Assembly: GCF_024753205.1 (NCBI RefSeq)
Contig: NZ_JANUGZ010000002.1
Coordinates: forward strand, 248,001 to 312,000
Direction of reading: 5' to 3'
Origin: Massilia aurea
Lineage (GTDB): Bacteria; Pseudomonadota; Gammaproteobacteria; Burkholderiales; Burkholderiaceae_D
DNA length: 64,000 nt
Below the pieces are notes generated by a model. It was not told the DNA's origin and searched no databases. It saw nothing but the letters and a program-made list of their open reading frames with translations. A program made the position numbers and the translations under genes. This document shows, one piece after another, positions 45,310 through 54,046 of this stretch. How positions within the stretch are numbered: the stretch's first letter is position 1; each line of letters begins with the position of its first letter.

Positions 45310-45711
45310 TTACTGGCCGATGGTCAGGGTCTTGAGCAGCATGGTCTTGGCTGCATTCATGGTTTCGACGTTGGTCTGGTACGAGCGCGAAGCGGACAGC
45401 ATATTGACCATCTCGTCGACCACGTTCACGTTCGGCATCGATACATAGCCCTTGTCGTCGGCCATCGGATGCTTGGGGTCGTATACCTGCTTGAGCGGCG
45501 ACGGGTCTTCGACCACTTCGCGCACGCGCACGCCGGTCGCGCCCGAGGCGGTGGGCACCGACTCGAACACGACCGACTTGGCGCGGTAGGCTTCGCCCGA
45601 CGGCGACGTGGCGCTGTCGGCATTGGCCAGGTTGCTGGCCACCGTATTCAGGCGCTGCGCCTGGGCGCTCATGGCCGAACCGGACACATTAAAGATATTA
45701 AATAGTGACAT
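45310..45711 (-). CDS. flgC: Flagellar proximal rod protein FlgC
   Basis: At 133 residues this is the standard size: an N-terminal [27 protein letters not shown] and a C-terminal [37 protein letters not shown]. It follows flgB by 11 nt. Confidence 0.97.
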   Translation of the reverse strand: MSLFNIFNVSGSAMSAQAQRLNTVASNLANADSATSPSGEAYRAKSVVFESVPTASGATGVRVREVVEDPSPLKQVYDPKHPMADDKGYVSMPNVNVVDEMVNMLSASRSYQTNVETMNAAKTMLLKTLTIGQ

Positions 45712-45722
45712 GGCGAGTTTCC

Positions 45723-46139
45723 TTATTGGCCCTGGATCGCGCTCAGGAGGCCCTTGATCTGGCTGTTGATCATGTTGATCCCGGCCTCGTAGCGCAGCGC
45801 GTTGTCGGCGAACTGGTTGCGTTCGACGTCCATGTCGACCGTGTTGCCGTCGACGCTGCCCTGCACCACGCCGCGGTACAGCACCGGCGTGCCATTGGCC
45901 AGCGTGTCGCCGGTGGCAGCGCCGTGCGCCATGTGGTTGGTATTGGTGGTGTTCATCGCACCGCCCGGCTTGCCGCCTGCCATTGCCCCCTGCAACGCTG
46001 CCGCGAAATCGATGTCGCGCGCCTTGTAGTTCGGGGTATCGGCATTGGCGATATTGGACGCCAGCAGTTCCTGGCGCTGCGAGCGCAGGGACAATGCCGT
46101 TTCATTAAAACGCATGTAGTCGTCGAGTTTGCCGATCAT
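45723..46139 (-). CDS. flgB: Flagellar proximal rod protein FlgB
   Basis: The 138-residue protein has [33 protein letters not shown], the FlgB N-terminal motif, and C-terminal [21 protein letters not shown] set the start at 46139 (GGAGG 6 nt upstream); the frame runs back to 46223 but the extra 28 residues are not FlgB-like. It heads the minus-strand flg operon and is divergent from flgA. Confidence 0.96.
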   Translation of the reverse strand: MIGKLDDYMRFNETALSLRSQRQELLASNIANADTPNYKARDIDFAAALQGAMAGGKPGGAMNTTNTNHMAHGAATGDTLANGTPVLYRGVVQGSVDGNTVDMDVERNQFADNALRYEAGINMINSQIKGLLSAIQGQ

Positions 46140-46306
46140 GCCGCCTCCGGGCTGTTCTTTGTTGGGACAGAAGCGATCATACGGTTCGGTTCGCAACACC
46201 AATCGACGGAGAAGAGTGGACATTCCCCCCGCTATTCAAAGTTTCACTACGGAATCATTCGACCTAAGATAGCAGCATTCCCGGATTTCAGCTCGAACAC
46301 CAAACC

Positions 46307-47005
46307 ATGACATCACAACTTGTCGCTTTTTCGCTGCTGGCACTTGTATACAGTGGTGCGCAGGCCCAGCAGGGGGCAAACAGCCGCCAGCAACCCGAGG
46401 CCGTGCGCGCCGTGGTGGAACAGTTCCTGACCACCCAGAGCGCGGGCCTGCCGGGCCAAGTGAGCGTGAAGGTCGGCGTGATCGATCAGCGCCTGAGCCT
46501 GCCCGCCTGCCCGGCGCCGGAAGCCTTCCAGCAACCGGGCGCCCGTCCGTGGGGCAAGACAACGGTCGGCGTACGCTGCACGGCGCCGGCATGGACGCTG
46601 TATGTCCAGGCCCAGGTCAGCGTGGTGGCCGAGTATGTCGCCGCCGGCGTGCCGCTGGCCCAGGGCCAGCCGCTGTTGCCGGGTCAGCTGGTCATGGTGA
46701 AGGGCGATATCGCGGCCATGCCAAACGGGATCATCACCGACATGGCACAGGCGCTGGGCCGTGCGCCCACCGTGTCGCTGCCTGCAGGCACGGCGCTGCG
46801 CGTGGACGCGCTGCGCAGCCAGGCCGTCATCAAGCAGGGCCAGGCGGTACGGCTGGTATCGCGCGGCTCGAACTTTTCGGTGAGCAGCGAAGCCAAGGCG
46901 ATCAACAATGCCAGCGATGGCCAGATCGTCCAGGTACGCACGACGGCCGGCCGGATCATCAGCGGCACCGCGCGCGATGGCGGAACCGTGGAAATCGTTT
47001 TATAA
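46307..47005 (+). CDS. flgA: Flagellar P-ring assembly chaperone FlgA
   Basis: This 232-residue periplasmic protein has a signal peptide (to about residue 21), a FlgA N-terminal domain with two Cys (LPACPAPEAF; VGVRCTAPAW), and an SAF domain at about 115-232 (VVAEYVAAGVPLAQGQPLLPGQL, ALRVDALRSQAVIKQGQAVRL, DGQIVQVRTTAGRIISG). It helps FlgI form the P ring. It is separated from flgB by 167 nt, where I see no confident promoter. Confidence 0.95.
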   Translation: MTSQLVAFSLLALVYSGAQAQQGANSRQQPEAVRAVVEQFLTTQSAGLPGQVSVKVGVIDQRLSLPACPAPEAFQQPGARPWGKTTVGVRCTAPAWTLYVQAQVSVVAEYVAAGVPLAQGQPLLPGQLVMVKGDIAAMPNGIITDMAQALGRAPTVSLPAGTALRVDALRSQAVIKQGQAVRLVSRGSNFSVSSEAKAINNASDGQIVQVRTTAGRIISGTARDGGTVEIVL

Positions 47006-47044
47006 CAATTGCGATCTTCTCTTCGCTGAATCGGTGCTGATTGC

Positions 47045-47071
47045 TAAAGTTTGTAAAGGCGTGGCCGTTAC
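47045..47071 (+). promoter_or_regulatory. Predicted FliA (sigma-28) promoter of flgMN
   Basis: TAAAGTTT (8/8 to consensus), an 11-nt spacer, then GCCGTTAC (6/8 to GCCGATAA), 51 nt upstream of flgM. This matches the known circuit in which FliA drives extra production of its own inhibitor, FlgM. Confidence 0.78.
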
Positions 47072-47121
47072 AATAAGCAGATCCCGGAGCTTGTGCTCCG
47101 CGCACCGAGAAGGATGAAGCC

Positions 47122-47436
47122 ATGAAAATCAACGATACAGTCAAGAGCAACCCCGGCCTTCAACCCGCCACCACGCAGACGAACAATGCGCGTGGCGCCG
47201 ACAAGGCAGCAACCACCGCGCCCCTGACCGGTGCGCAAACCGACAGCGTGCGCCTGTCCCCGCAAGGCCAGGCCATGGCAAGCAGCGTCGGTGGCGGCGC
47301 AGCCGTATTCGACGCCAAGAAAGTAGAACGTATCAAGATGGCCATCGCCGATGGCCAGTTCCAAGTCAACTCCGAGAAAGTGGCTGACGGCTTGCTAGAC
47401 ACCGTACGCGACTTGCTCCATTCGAGACAACGCTAA
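47122..47436 (+). CDS. flgM: Anti-sigma-28 factor FlgM
   Basis: The 104-residue protein has a disordered N-terminal half and a C-terminal FliA-binding region (FDAKKVERIKMAIADGQFQVNSEKVADGLLDTVRDLL) that matches FlgM closely. It holds FliA inactive until it is secreted through the finished hook. It is followed 3 nt later by flgN. Confidence 0.95.
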   Translation: MKINDTVKSNPGLQPATTQTNNARGADKAATTAPLTGAQTDSVRLSPQGQAMASSVGGGAAVFDAKKVERIKMAIADGQFQVNSEKVADGLLDTVRDLLHSRQR

Positions 47437-47439
47437 ACC

Positions 47440-47910
47440 ATGACCACCAGCCCGTTCCAGACCCTCGCCGCCGAACACCATCACCTCACCGCCCTCCTGG
47501 CGTTGATGAAGCAAGAGCAGCAATCCCTGGTGTCGCTCGATGCCGACACCCTGGCCGAGCTGACCCCACGCAAGAATGCGATGCTGGCCGACCTGGCCTC
47601 GTTGTCGCAACAGCGCCACGCGGCACTGGCCGCGGCGGGTTGCGATGCATCGGAAGCGGGCATGGAACCCTGGCTGGCAGTCAATGACGACGGCGACGTA
47701 CGGCAACAATGGGAGCGCATGCTCGACGCTGCGCGCGAAGCAAAAGAACTCAATCGCGTCAATGGCATGCTGATCAACAAGCAGCTGGCGCACAACCAGG
47801 GCGTGCTCAACGCCCTGCGCACCCCCACCAACGCACCGACCGGCACCATCTATGGCGCCAGCGGCCAGACCATGGGCGTGGGCGTCTCCAAACGCTACGT
47901 CATCGGCTGA
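47440..47910 (+). CDS. flgN: Flagellar export chaperone FlgN
   Basis: This 156-residue, helical protein is the chaperone for FlgK and FlgL. Visible features are the N-terminal EHHHLTALLALMKQEQQSLVS, TPRKNAMLADLASL, and ELNRVNGMLINKQLAHNQGVLNAL, followed by the YGASGQT tail common in FlgN. Linkage to flgM confirms the call. Confidence 0.94.
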   Translation: MTTSPFQTLAAEHHHLTALLALMKQEQQSLVSLDADTLAELTPRKNAMLADLASLSQQRHAALAAAGCDASEAGMEPWLAVNDDGDVRQQWERMLDAAREAKELNRVNGMLINKQLAHNQGVLNALRTPTNAPTGTIYGASGQTMGVGVSKRYVIG

Positions 47911-48068
47911 AGGCCACCCTGGCGGCTTGCAACGTTAAAATAAAGTAATTGAACAGCGGCGCCAAATAAGCGCCCGGCCTGGATACAACGACGGCATAAT
48001 ACCGGCTCAGTTCGGTTTGCCCCCTCTTGTCCACCACTGCGCATCCCAGTGCGCCAGGCCCGTTCGCC

Positions 48069-49304
48069 ATGCTCGCCACCCAGCAGATCTTCCTGATCGC
48101 GTCCCTGCTTTGCTTTCTTGTCTATCTTGCGTTGGTGTCGGCCGGCTCGCAATCCCTGCGCGGCATGCGCGCCATGCGCTGGGCCGCGCTGCTGGGACTG
48201 CTTGGTAACCTGCTCTATGCCTTTGGACGTGAGCTGCCAACCCTGCTGGGTTACGAGATCGCAAACATGGCGTATTCCGGCGCCGGCGCAGCCCTTGCTG
48301 CCGGTTATCGCCAACTGTCCGGCCGCCAGGCCCATGTCAGGACGCTGGCATTGCTGGTCGCTGCGGTCGGTATCCTGACCGTGGTATTTCATGACTGGTT
48401 CGATTCGTTCACGCTGCGCAGCGCCGTCGTCTCGCTGTTCCAGGCCGGCATCTGCATGGACATCGCGCACAGCGTGCTCGCCGGGCGCGGCGAGCAGCAG
48501 CGCCGCTCTCATGGCCAGGTACATCTGCAAGGCCCCGGCCAGCAGCATGTGCAGCGCTTCGTGCTGCTCATGTGCGTGCTGGTAGCGGGCGGCCACGGGG
48601 TGCGCATGCTCTGGCTGCTGGTCGCGGCCAATCCACCGACCTCGCTGCTGCAGCCAAGCACGGCCAGCCTGGCGATCCTGACCGTTGCCGCACTGGCATT
48701 GCCGGCACTGACCCTCGGCGGCCTGCTCACCCTGCACCGCCACATCGTGCACCAGGCCGAATACATCGCCAACCACGACCACCTGACCGGCGCCTGGTCG
48801 CGCAAGGCGTTCTTCGAGATTGCCGAACGCGAGACGACGCGCGCCAGGCACCGGCGCCAGCCACTGGCCCTGATGCTGATCGACCTCGACCATTTCAAGG
48901 CCATCAATGACAGCGCCGGCCACGAAGCGGGCGACATCGCCTTGCAACTGGTGGTCACCAGTGCGCGCGAGACGCTGCGCGCGGTCGACTGCATTGCCCG
49001 CCTGGGTGGTGACGAATTCGCGGTGCTGCTGCCGGGCGCCGACCTGGCGCGCGCGAGCGCAGTGGGCAAGGCACTGGCAGAAGCGCTGCGCGAGGTCGTC
49101 AGCACGATGCCGGCCGCGCAACGCCGGCTGACGCTGAGTATCGGCGCGACCGTTACGCTGGACGGGGAACCGTTCAAGACGACGCTGGCGCGCGCGGACT
49201 CTGCGCTGTACGCCGCCAAGTCGGCTGGCCGCGACCAGGTGATTGCACTGGCCCCGCCGCTGCACGTTGTGCGGCCGGCGTCGAAGGTCAGCGCCAGCCG
49301 CTGA
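48069..49304 (+). CDS. Membrane-bound diguanylate cyclase (GGDEF)
   Basis: This 411-residue protein has about seven TM segments in the first 220 residues (for example IFLIASLLCFLVYLALV and LALLVAAVGILTVVF) and a C-terminal GGDEF domain: DHLTGAWSRKAFFE, LMLIDLDHFKAIND, and the active-site GGDEF near residue 312. An inhibitory RxxD site (RAVD) lies five residues before it, so product inhibition is expected. It makes c-di-GMP and so opposes the HD-GYP enzyme near the filament cluster. A TTG at 48027 in the same frame is an alternative start; I preferred the ATG at 48069, directly before the first TM. Confidence 0.9.
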   Translation: MLATQQIFLIASLLCFLVYLALVSAGSQSLRGMRAMRWAALLGLLGNLLYAFGRELPTLLGYEIANMAYSGAGAALAAGYRQLSGRQAHVRTLALLVAAVGILTVVFHDWFDSFTLRSAVVSLFQAGICMDIAHSVLAGRGEQQRRSHGQVHLQGPGQQHVQRFVLLMCVLVAGGHGVRMLWLLVAANPPTSLLQPSTASLAILTVAALALPALTLGGLLTLHRHIVHQAEYIANHDHLTGAWSRKAFFEIAERETTRARHRRQPLALMLIDLDHFKAINDSAGHEAGDIALQLVVTSARETLRAVDCIARLGGDEFAVLLPGADLARASAVGKALAEALREVVSTMPAAQRRLTLSIGATVTLDGEPFKTTLARADSALYAAKSAGRDQVIALAPPLHVVRPASKVSASR

Positions 49305-49400
49305 GCGACCAGTCCTACGCCGCGACGCTCTCCCCTCCTATTGGGAAGTCGGCGCCATGCACCCAACTGCATTGCATACCAACGCATCCAGGAGAGCAGC

Positions 49401-49721
49401 ATGAACAACGATAACACCAACGCCCCTAAAGAAACCGGCCTGCGCGACGGCGGGCCTGATTCGTATGCGGGCTTCGTGGCCAACGATGCCGACGGTGACT
49501 CGAGCATCGGTCATCCTGCCAAGGGCACCAGCCAGTCGGGCATTAACAGCAATTTTGCGAAAGCTTCGCCAGAGAGCAATGTTGGCCCTGCGGGTGCACC
49601 GCAAGCCAGCCACGGGCAGGCAACCGGTGACGTACCGGGTGGCTCGCGCCCCAAGGCGCCGGGCGAGCCGGACGGCGAAGCAGCCGATGGCGGGACAGAT
49701 ACCCCAACGCGCCAGGACTGA
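49401..49721 (+). CDS. Small disordered hypothetical protein
   Basis: This 106-residue protein is almost wholly Gly/Ser/Asn/Asp/Pro with no hydrophobic core. It has segments such as YAGFVANDADGDSSIG and GGSRPKAPGEPDGEA. The ATG at 49401 has AGGAG 7 nt upstream, which argues that it is translated. I do not recognise a family. The composition resembles small stress-induced hydrophilic proteins, but that is only a likeness. It is isolated between the cyclase and the DUF1501 gene. Confidence 0.6.
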   Translation: MNNDNTNAPKETGLRDGGPDSYAGFVANDADGDSSIGHPAKGTSQSGINSNFAKASPESNVGPAGAPQASHGQATGDVPGGSRPKAPGEPDGEAADGGTDTPTRQD

Positions 49722-49739
49722 TTGCCATTCATACAGTCA

Positions 49740-50885
49740 TCAGGCGCGCAACAGGCGCGCCGATGACGCTCCCGGCGTCGAACCGGGAAACAACACGCGC
49801 GCCGTGCGTTCCGGATCCAGCTGAAACGCTTCGGCGCACGCGTGCGCCACCAGCGCATCCAGGCCGAGTGTTGGCCTGAGATCGCGACTGTCGAGCAAGT
49901 CGCCCGCGCCCAACCCTTGCCAGTCGGCAACGATCTTCCCGCCTTTTACCGCACCGCCAATCAGCATGGCGGCCGACGCCGTGCCATGGTCGGTCCCGCC
50001 CGTGCCGTTGGTTGCGACGGTGCGCCCGAACTCGGTGGCCACGAGAATCGTCGTCTGGCGCCATGCATCGCCAAGGCCCTGCTGCAGTCCGCCGATCAAA
50101 TCATCGAGGTTGTTCAGCTGCGTGGCCATGCGTCCTTTTTGCGCACTGTGCGTATCCCAGCCGTTGGTTTCGATCATGGCAATCCGGGGGCCGTCTGCGC
50201 GTGCCAGAAAGCCGGCGGCGGTCTTGCCCAGTTCGACCGGCGACTGTTGGCCCTTGCTGCCCCCGGTCGCACCAGCCATGCCCTGCGCCTTGAGCGCCGT
50301 CGACCAGAGTCCGCTCAGCTGGGCATCGCCTTCGTACAGCTTCTGCACGCGCAGCAGCAGATCGTCGTTGGCGTGTGGCAGGCCGGATGGCGCGTACGAC
50401 GCGACATCGATCGCGCCGCGCAGCGCCAGCGGTAGTGTGGGCGCGAACGCGATCGCCTGGTTGCTGCGCCGTGGCAGCATGCCGGCCAACCGGTTCATCC
50501 AGCCGTCCTTGATGTCGAACGGCGCCTTGCCACCCGTCTCCAGAACATTTTGCGCATCAAAATGCGAGCGATCGCGGTAGGGTGACGCCACCGCATGGAA
50601 CAGGCTGGCCTGCCCTGCCTTGTACAGCCCGGCGATGCCGGTCAGCGACGGGTGCAGCGCAAATGTGCCGTCCAGCTTCAACGCTTCTGTGGGATCGATG
50701 GCAAGCGCACCGCGCAATCTGGCATAAGCGGGATCGGCGTAAGGGATCAGCGTGTGCAGGCCATCGGCAGCGCCGCGCTGGATGATGAACACGAAGCGGC
50801 GCTCGGTGTCGGCGCCTGCGAATGCGATGCGGGGCGCGGCAAGCAATGCGGCGGCGCTGGACATAAAATCACGTCGGTTGAGCAT
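49740..50885 (-). CDS. DUF1501 family exported protein (sulfatase-like fold)
   Basis: This 381-residue protein has a twin-arginine signal (NRRDFMSSAAALLAAPRIAFA, about residues 3-23) and the DUF1501 core: RRFVFIIQRGAADGLHTLIPYADP, FHAVASPYRDRSHFDAQN, TNGWDTHSAQKGRMATQL, ATEFGRTVATNGTGGTDHG. The metal-binding-like Asp and His residues place it in the alkaline phosphatase/sulfatase superfamily. The function is not established. It is almost always beside a DUF1800 gene, as here (3 nt apart), so the two probably act together in the envelope. Confidence 0.9.
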   Translation of the reverse strand: MLNRRDFMSSAAALLAAPRIAFAGADTERRFVFIIQRGAADGLHTLIPYADPAYARLRGALAIDPTEALKLDGTFALHPSLTGIAGLYKAGQASLFHAVASPYRDRSHFDAQNVLETGGKAPFDIKDGWMNRLAGMLPRRSNQAIAFAPTLPLALRGAIDVASYAPSGLPHANDDLLLRVQKLYEGDAQLSGLWSTALKAQGMAGATGGSKGQQSPVELGKTAAGFLARADGPRIAMIETNGWDTHSAQKGRMATQLNNLDDLIGGLQQGLGDAWRQTTILVATEFGRTVATNGTGGTDHGTASAAMLIGGAVKGGKIVADWQGLGAGDLLDSRDLRPTLGLDALVAHACAEAFQLDPERTARVLFPGSTPGASSARLLRA

Positions 50886-50888
50886 GTT

Positions 50889-52259
50889 TTACCTTCTCAG
50901 GAATTCAGGCGATGCCAATAGCAAGGCCAGTGCATTGGCCGGGCTTTCTGCCTGTGCAATCGCGGTGGCGGTCGCGCCGCTCAAGCTACCCGGCAGCACG
51001 AGTGGCGCCAGTGCGCGCGCGTCGATCCTGCTGCCAAACTCCGTGGCGAGACGCTGCGCGATTTCTACCCGGCGCAGCAGCGCATCCGGGGCCGCCCAGG
51101 TGGCGGTCACGTCGCCATAACCTGCCGGCGAACCGGGCCGCCAGACGGGCTGGCCGAGCCGGCCCGTCAAAAACTGGATGCGCGCCGCCGGGACGCTCTG
51201 CACGCCCATGGCGCGCAGACCAGACAGCATCCAGTCCCAGGGCGACTTGAACTTGGCGGCCACTGGCGACACATCACTGGCGGCGCTCACCAGTTCCCGG
51301 TACAGCGCCGCCAGGTCGCCGCCGGTTTGCAGAAACTTGTCGGCGAGCCGCTTGACCAGGGTTGGCGGTGGATCGTCGGTGATGAAGTGGCGCGCCAGCT
51401 TGGTGGCGATGTGGCTGGCGGTGGCCGGCGCCCTGGCCAGATCGCGCAGGATGGCCGTTGCCTGCTGCTGCCCATCGTCGGCATAGCTGCGGCCAAGCAC
51501 CATCCGCACGCCGGACTCGTGCTGGTTCGCCTGGAACCGGAAGGTTTGCGCCGCGTCCTCAGGCGACTGCTGGCCAGGCAGCGTCCAGCCGGTCAGCGCG
51601 CGGGCGAATTCCAGCACGTCTGCCTGGGTATAGCCGCTGCGCACGCCCAGCGTGTGCAGTTCGAGAATTTCACGCGCCAGGTTCTCGTTCAGGCCACGGG
51701 CCGGGCGATCCGGCGTTTTCGCGCTGGCCCGGCGCGCGGCGACGCTATCCGGCCCTGTCGACACGGACTGGTCGAGATACAGCAGCATCGCAGGATGGCG
51801 CGCCGTGGCAAGCAGCAGATCCTCGAATCGCCCCAGGACATTCGGCCGGATGGCATCGGCTTCGAAGCTGGCAGCAAAGCCAAGCACGGGTACTTTGTCG
51901 ACCGAGATCGCGAAATGGTTGGCCCAGAAGTGGGTCAAGCGCTCGACGAACGGCGTGCTGCTCTGCACGGCGCTGTTGGTGCGCGCCTCCACGCCGGCCA
52001 GATAGGCTGCCCTGCCCGCGCGCTGGTAGTCTGCACGGACGCTGGCACGCTGCGCCTCGGGTGCGTTGCGGATGGCGGCTTGCTGCTCGGTCCACTGCGC
52101 CACGCGCATCGGGGTGCGCTCGATGGCACGCCATGGTGGCGGCAACGGCTCGTACCCATCGAGCTGCGCCAGCAACCAGCGCCGTGGATCGGCAACGGGC
52201 TTGTCGTCCGGTCGCGCACCAAGGCCCAGGCGGTTGCGCGCAATGGAATCGTTGATCAT
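50889..52259 (-). CDS. DUF1800 family protein
   Basis: This 456-residue protein has the DUF1800 hallmarks: RLTHFWANHFAISVDK, FEDLLLATARHPAMLLYLDQ, the RGLNENLAREILELHTLGV motif, and ARHFITDDPPPTLVKRLAD. I set the start at 52259 (MINDSIARNRLGLGARP), which matches how these proteins begin; the frame runs to 52406 without homology. No signal peptide is evident, unlike its DUF1501 partner. Molecular function is unknown. Confidence 0.9.
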   Translation of the reverse strand: MINDSIARNRLGLGARPDDKPVADPRRWLLAQLDGYEPLPPPWRAIERTPMRVAQWTEQQAAIRNAPEAQRASVRADYQRAGRAAYLAGVEARTNSAVQSSTPFVERLTHFWANHFAISVDKVPVLGFAASFEADAIRPNVLGRFEDLLLATARHPAMLLYLDQSVSTGPDSVAARRASAKTPDRPARGLNENLAREILELHTLGVRSGYTQADVLEFARALTGWTLPGQQSPEDAAQTFRFQANQHESGVRMVLGRSYADDGQQQATAILRDLARAPATASHIATKLARHFITDDPPPTLVKRLADKFLQTGGDLAALYRELVSAASDVSPVAAKFKSPWDWMLSGLRAMGVQSVPAARIQFLTGRLGQPVWRPGSPAGYGDVTATWAAPDALLRRVEIAQRLATEFGSRIDARALAPLVLPGSLSGATATAIAQAESPANALALLLASPEFLRR

Positions 52260-52423
52260 GCACCGAGTATAGAACCGGAACTGTCCTGGCAGGTCACACC
52301 GGCGTGGTTGGTCTGTAACTGTCCGTAACGGCCGGGTCGGCAGTGCGTGCAGAAATTCTTTTATATTTGTGTCATTACAACAGTGTGGACGCAAATACAT
52401 TCGCACAAATCTATATAATACGG

Positions 52424-52429
52424 CCTCGT
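52424..52429 (+). promoter_or_regulatory. Possible -10 box of the chloride channel gene
   Basis: TATAAT lies 15 nt before the ATG at 52445, which would give a leader of only about 9 nt with no ribosome-binding sequence. No good -35 element is at the right distance. The 185-bp gap 52260-52444 between divergent genes holds nothing else I recognise. Confidence 0.35.
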
Positions 52430-52444
52430 CCCCTCGAGCCCACC

Positions 52445-53806
52445 ATGTCCCACGACCCCTCCCCGCACGACGTACGCTCCGCCTTCAAACGCGAACTCAT
52501 TTCTGCCAATCTCTGGCGCACCCGCATCGTTGTCGTCGGCACGGCCTCCATCGCCGGCCTCGTGGTCGTGGCGTTTACCTGGCTGGCCGAATCGGCATTC
52601 GCCCAGTTCAACAAGATCGCCGATTTCGCCTGGTGGGTGCCCCTGATCTGGACCCCGCTTCTGTGCGCCGCCATCGTCTGGGTCACGCGGCGCTTCGTGC
52701 GCGGCGCGGGCGGCTCCGGCATTCCGCAAGTGATGGCGGCACTCGACCCGGCTATTTCCGGGGGCCGGCGGCCCCTGCTCGTGTCGTTAAAAATCAGCTT
52801 CGCCAAGATTGGCCTGACCTCGGCAGGTTTGCTGGGTGGCCTGTCGCTCGGGCGTGAAGGCCCGTCGGTCCAGATCGCTGCCGGCGTGATGCTCGCGGCG
52901 CGCCGCTGGCTGCCGCGCGGCAGCGGCATCAGCGCCCATTCGCTGCTGGTGGCAGGCGGCGCGGCGGGTATTGCGGCCGCGTTCAACACGCCGCTGGCGG
53001 GGATCATGTTCGCGATCGAAGAATTGTCGCGCGCGCCCGAGCAGCGCAACAGCGGCCTGATCGTCGCGGCGATCGTCCTGGCTGGCCTGATCGCCGTGTC
53101 TGTTCACGGCAATGGCCCCCACTTCGGCGTCATCCATCCGGGACCGATCGGGTTGTCGCTGTTGTGGCCGGGCTTGCTCGCCGCTGTCGTGTGCGGCTTT
53201 GCCGGTGGCCTGTTCGCGCGTGTGCTGATCGCCAGCCTGCGCGGCGTCTCGCCCGACCTGCCTACGCGCTGGCGCGCCCGCTATCCGGTGCGCTTCGCAC
53301 TGGGCTGCGGTTTCCTGATCGCGGTCATTGGCGTGCTCAGCGGTGGCGCAACCTACGGCAGTGGCAATGAAGCCACGCGCAGTCTGCTGGAGAACGAAGC
53401 CAACGTGCCGGCGGCGTTTGCGCTCTTCAAGTTTGTTGCGACCTGGCTCACCGCCTGGTCGGGCGTGCCGGCCGGTATCTTCGCGCCATCGCTGTCCATT
53501 GGCGCGGCGATGGGCCAGAACATTGCCTCGATTACCGGCTACCCGTACAGCGCCGCACTGATTGCGCTGGGCATGGTGGGCTTTCTGGCGGCCGCCACGC
53601 AGGCGCCGCTGACGGCCTTCATCATCGTCATGGAAATGGTCGATGGCCACAGCATGGTGCTCAGCCTGATGGCCTGCGCGGTCGTTGCCAGTACGGTCTC
53701 GCGCGTGCTCACGCCGCCGCTGTACAGCGCGCTCGCGACGATCCAGTTGCCACCAAGGCCCGCTCACCCGCCAAGCGCGGGTGAGCCCCCAGACCGTGCG
53801 TCATAA
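52445..53806 (+). CDS. clcA: ClcA-type chloride channel/H+ antiporter
   Basis: The 453-residue polytopic protein has the three CLC filter motifs: GSGIP (about 90-94), GREGP with the gating Glu at about 138, and GxFAPS in VPAGIFAPSLSIGAAMG. A C-terminal PLYSAL segment supplies the filter Tyr. No CBS domains are present. It exchanges Cl- for H+ and in bacteria supports extreme acid response or charge balance. It lies directly upstream of Na+/H+ and K+ transport genes, though a terminator-like hairpin separates them. Confidence 0.93.
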   Translation: MSHDPSPHDVRSAFKRELISANLWRTRIVVVGTASIAGLVVVAFTWLAESAFAQFNKIADFAWWVPLIWTPLLCAAIVWVTRRFVRGAGGSGIPQVMAALDPAISGGRRPLLVSLKISFAKIGLTSAGLLGGLSLGREGPSVQIAAGVMLAARRWLPRGSGISAHSLLVAGGAAGIAAAFNTPLAGIMFAIEELSRAPEQRNSGLIVAAIVLAGLIAVSVHGNGPHFGVIHPGPIGLSLLWPGLLAAVVCGFAGGLFARVLIASLRGVSPDLPTRWRARYPVRFALGCGFLIAVIGVLSGGATYGSGNEATRSLLENEANVPAAFALFKFVATWLTAWSGVPAGIFAPSLSIGAAMGQNIASITGYPYSAALIALGMVGFLAAATQAPLTAFIIVMEMVDGHSMVLSLMACAVVASTVSRVLTPPLYSALATIQLPPRPAHPPSAGEPPDRAS

Positions 53807-53809
53807 CGC

Positions 53810-53840
53810 GCCGCCCGCGCCAAAGCGTGGGCGGCTTGTC
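53810..53840 (+). terminator. Probable terminator hairpin after clcA
   Basis: GCCGCCCGCGC and GCGTGGGCGGC (53810-53820 and 53825-53835) form an 11-bp stem (one G-T pair) with a CAAA loop, followed by TTGTC, a poor T-run. A second GC hairpin (GCTCACCCGC/GCGGGTGAGC) lies just upstream within the last codons of clcA. Confidence 0.5.
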
Positions 53841-53852
53841 GATTGATTACGT

Positions 53853-53858
53853 TATAAT
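53853..53858 (+). promoter_or_regulatory. -10 box of the nhaA leader promoter
   Basis: A perfect TATAAT stands about 7 nt before the folded leader, so transcription would begin at about 53865, at the base of the leader structure. No clear -35 hexamer is visible. Confidence 0.55.
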
Positions 53859-53862
53859 CCGG

Positions 53863-53947
53863 CCAGGGTGTTCATGCCGCCAGGCATGACAGGATTTGCG
53901 CTGGTCGGGCCGCCACGCGGGCTACTACGCGACCACCATGCACCTGC
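53863..53947 (+). promoter_or_regulatory. Structured leader RNA upstream of nhaA, candidate Li+ (nhaA-I) riboswitch
   Basis: Three helices can be drawn: an outer stem, CAGGGTG (53864-53870) with CACCTG (53941-53946, one bulge); hairpin 1, TCATGCC/GGCATGA (7 bp, 53872-53889, loop GCCA); and hairpin 2, TGGTCG/CGACCA (53902-53907 with 53930-53935), which holds an inner GCCGC/GCGG stem. Together they form a three-way junction about 100 nt before the nhaA ATG. nhaA-I motif RNAs, reported as Li+ riboswitches and known from Betaproteobacteria, occur upstream of nhaA. I cannot run a covariance model, so the class assignment is inference; the fold itself is directly visible. Confidence 0.6.
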
Positions 53948-54046
53948 ACCTTACGCCGCACTCCACTCGCACGCCAGCAGCAGCTGCGCCGCCTCATTCC
54001 ACACGGGGGTTGCCAGATGACGCCCAAGCACTTTTGGAGAACCACC

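Noticed and set aside
46230..46290. FliA-like promoter between flgB and flgA (CAAAGTTT)
   Set aside because: The -35 half is good but no GCCGA-like element follows at 11 nt; flgA and flgB are also not late genes.
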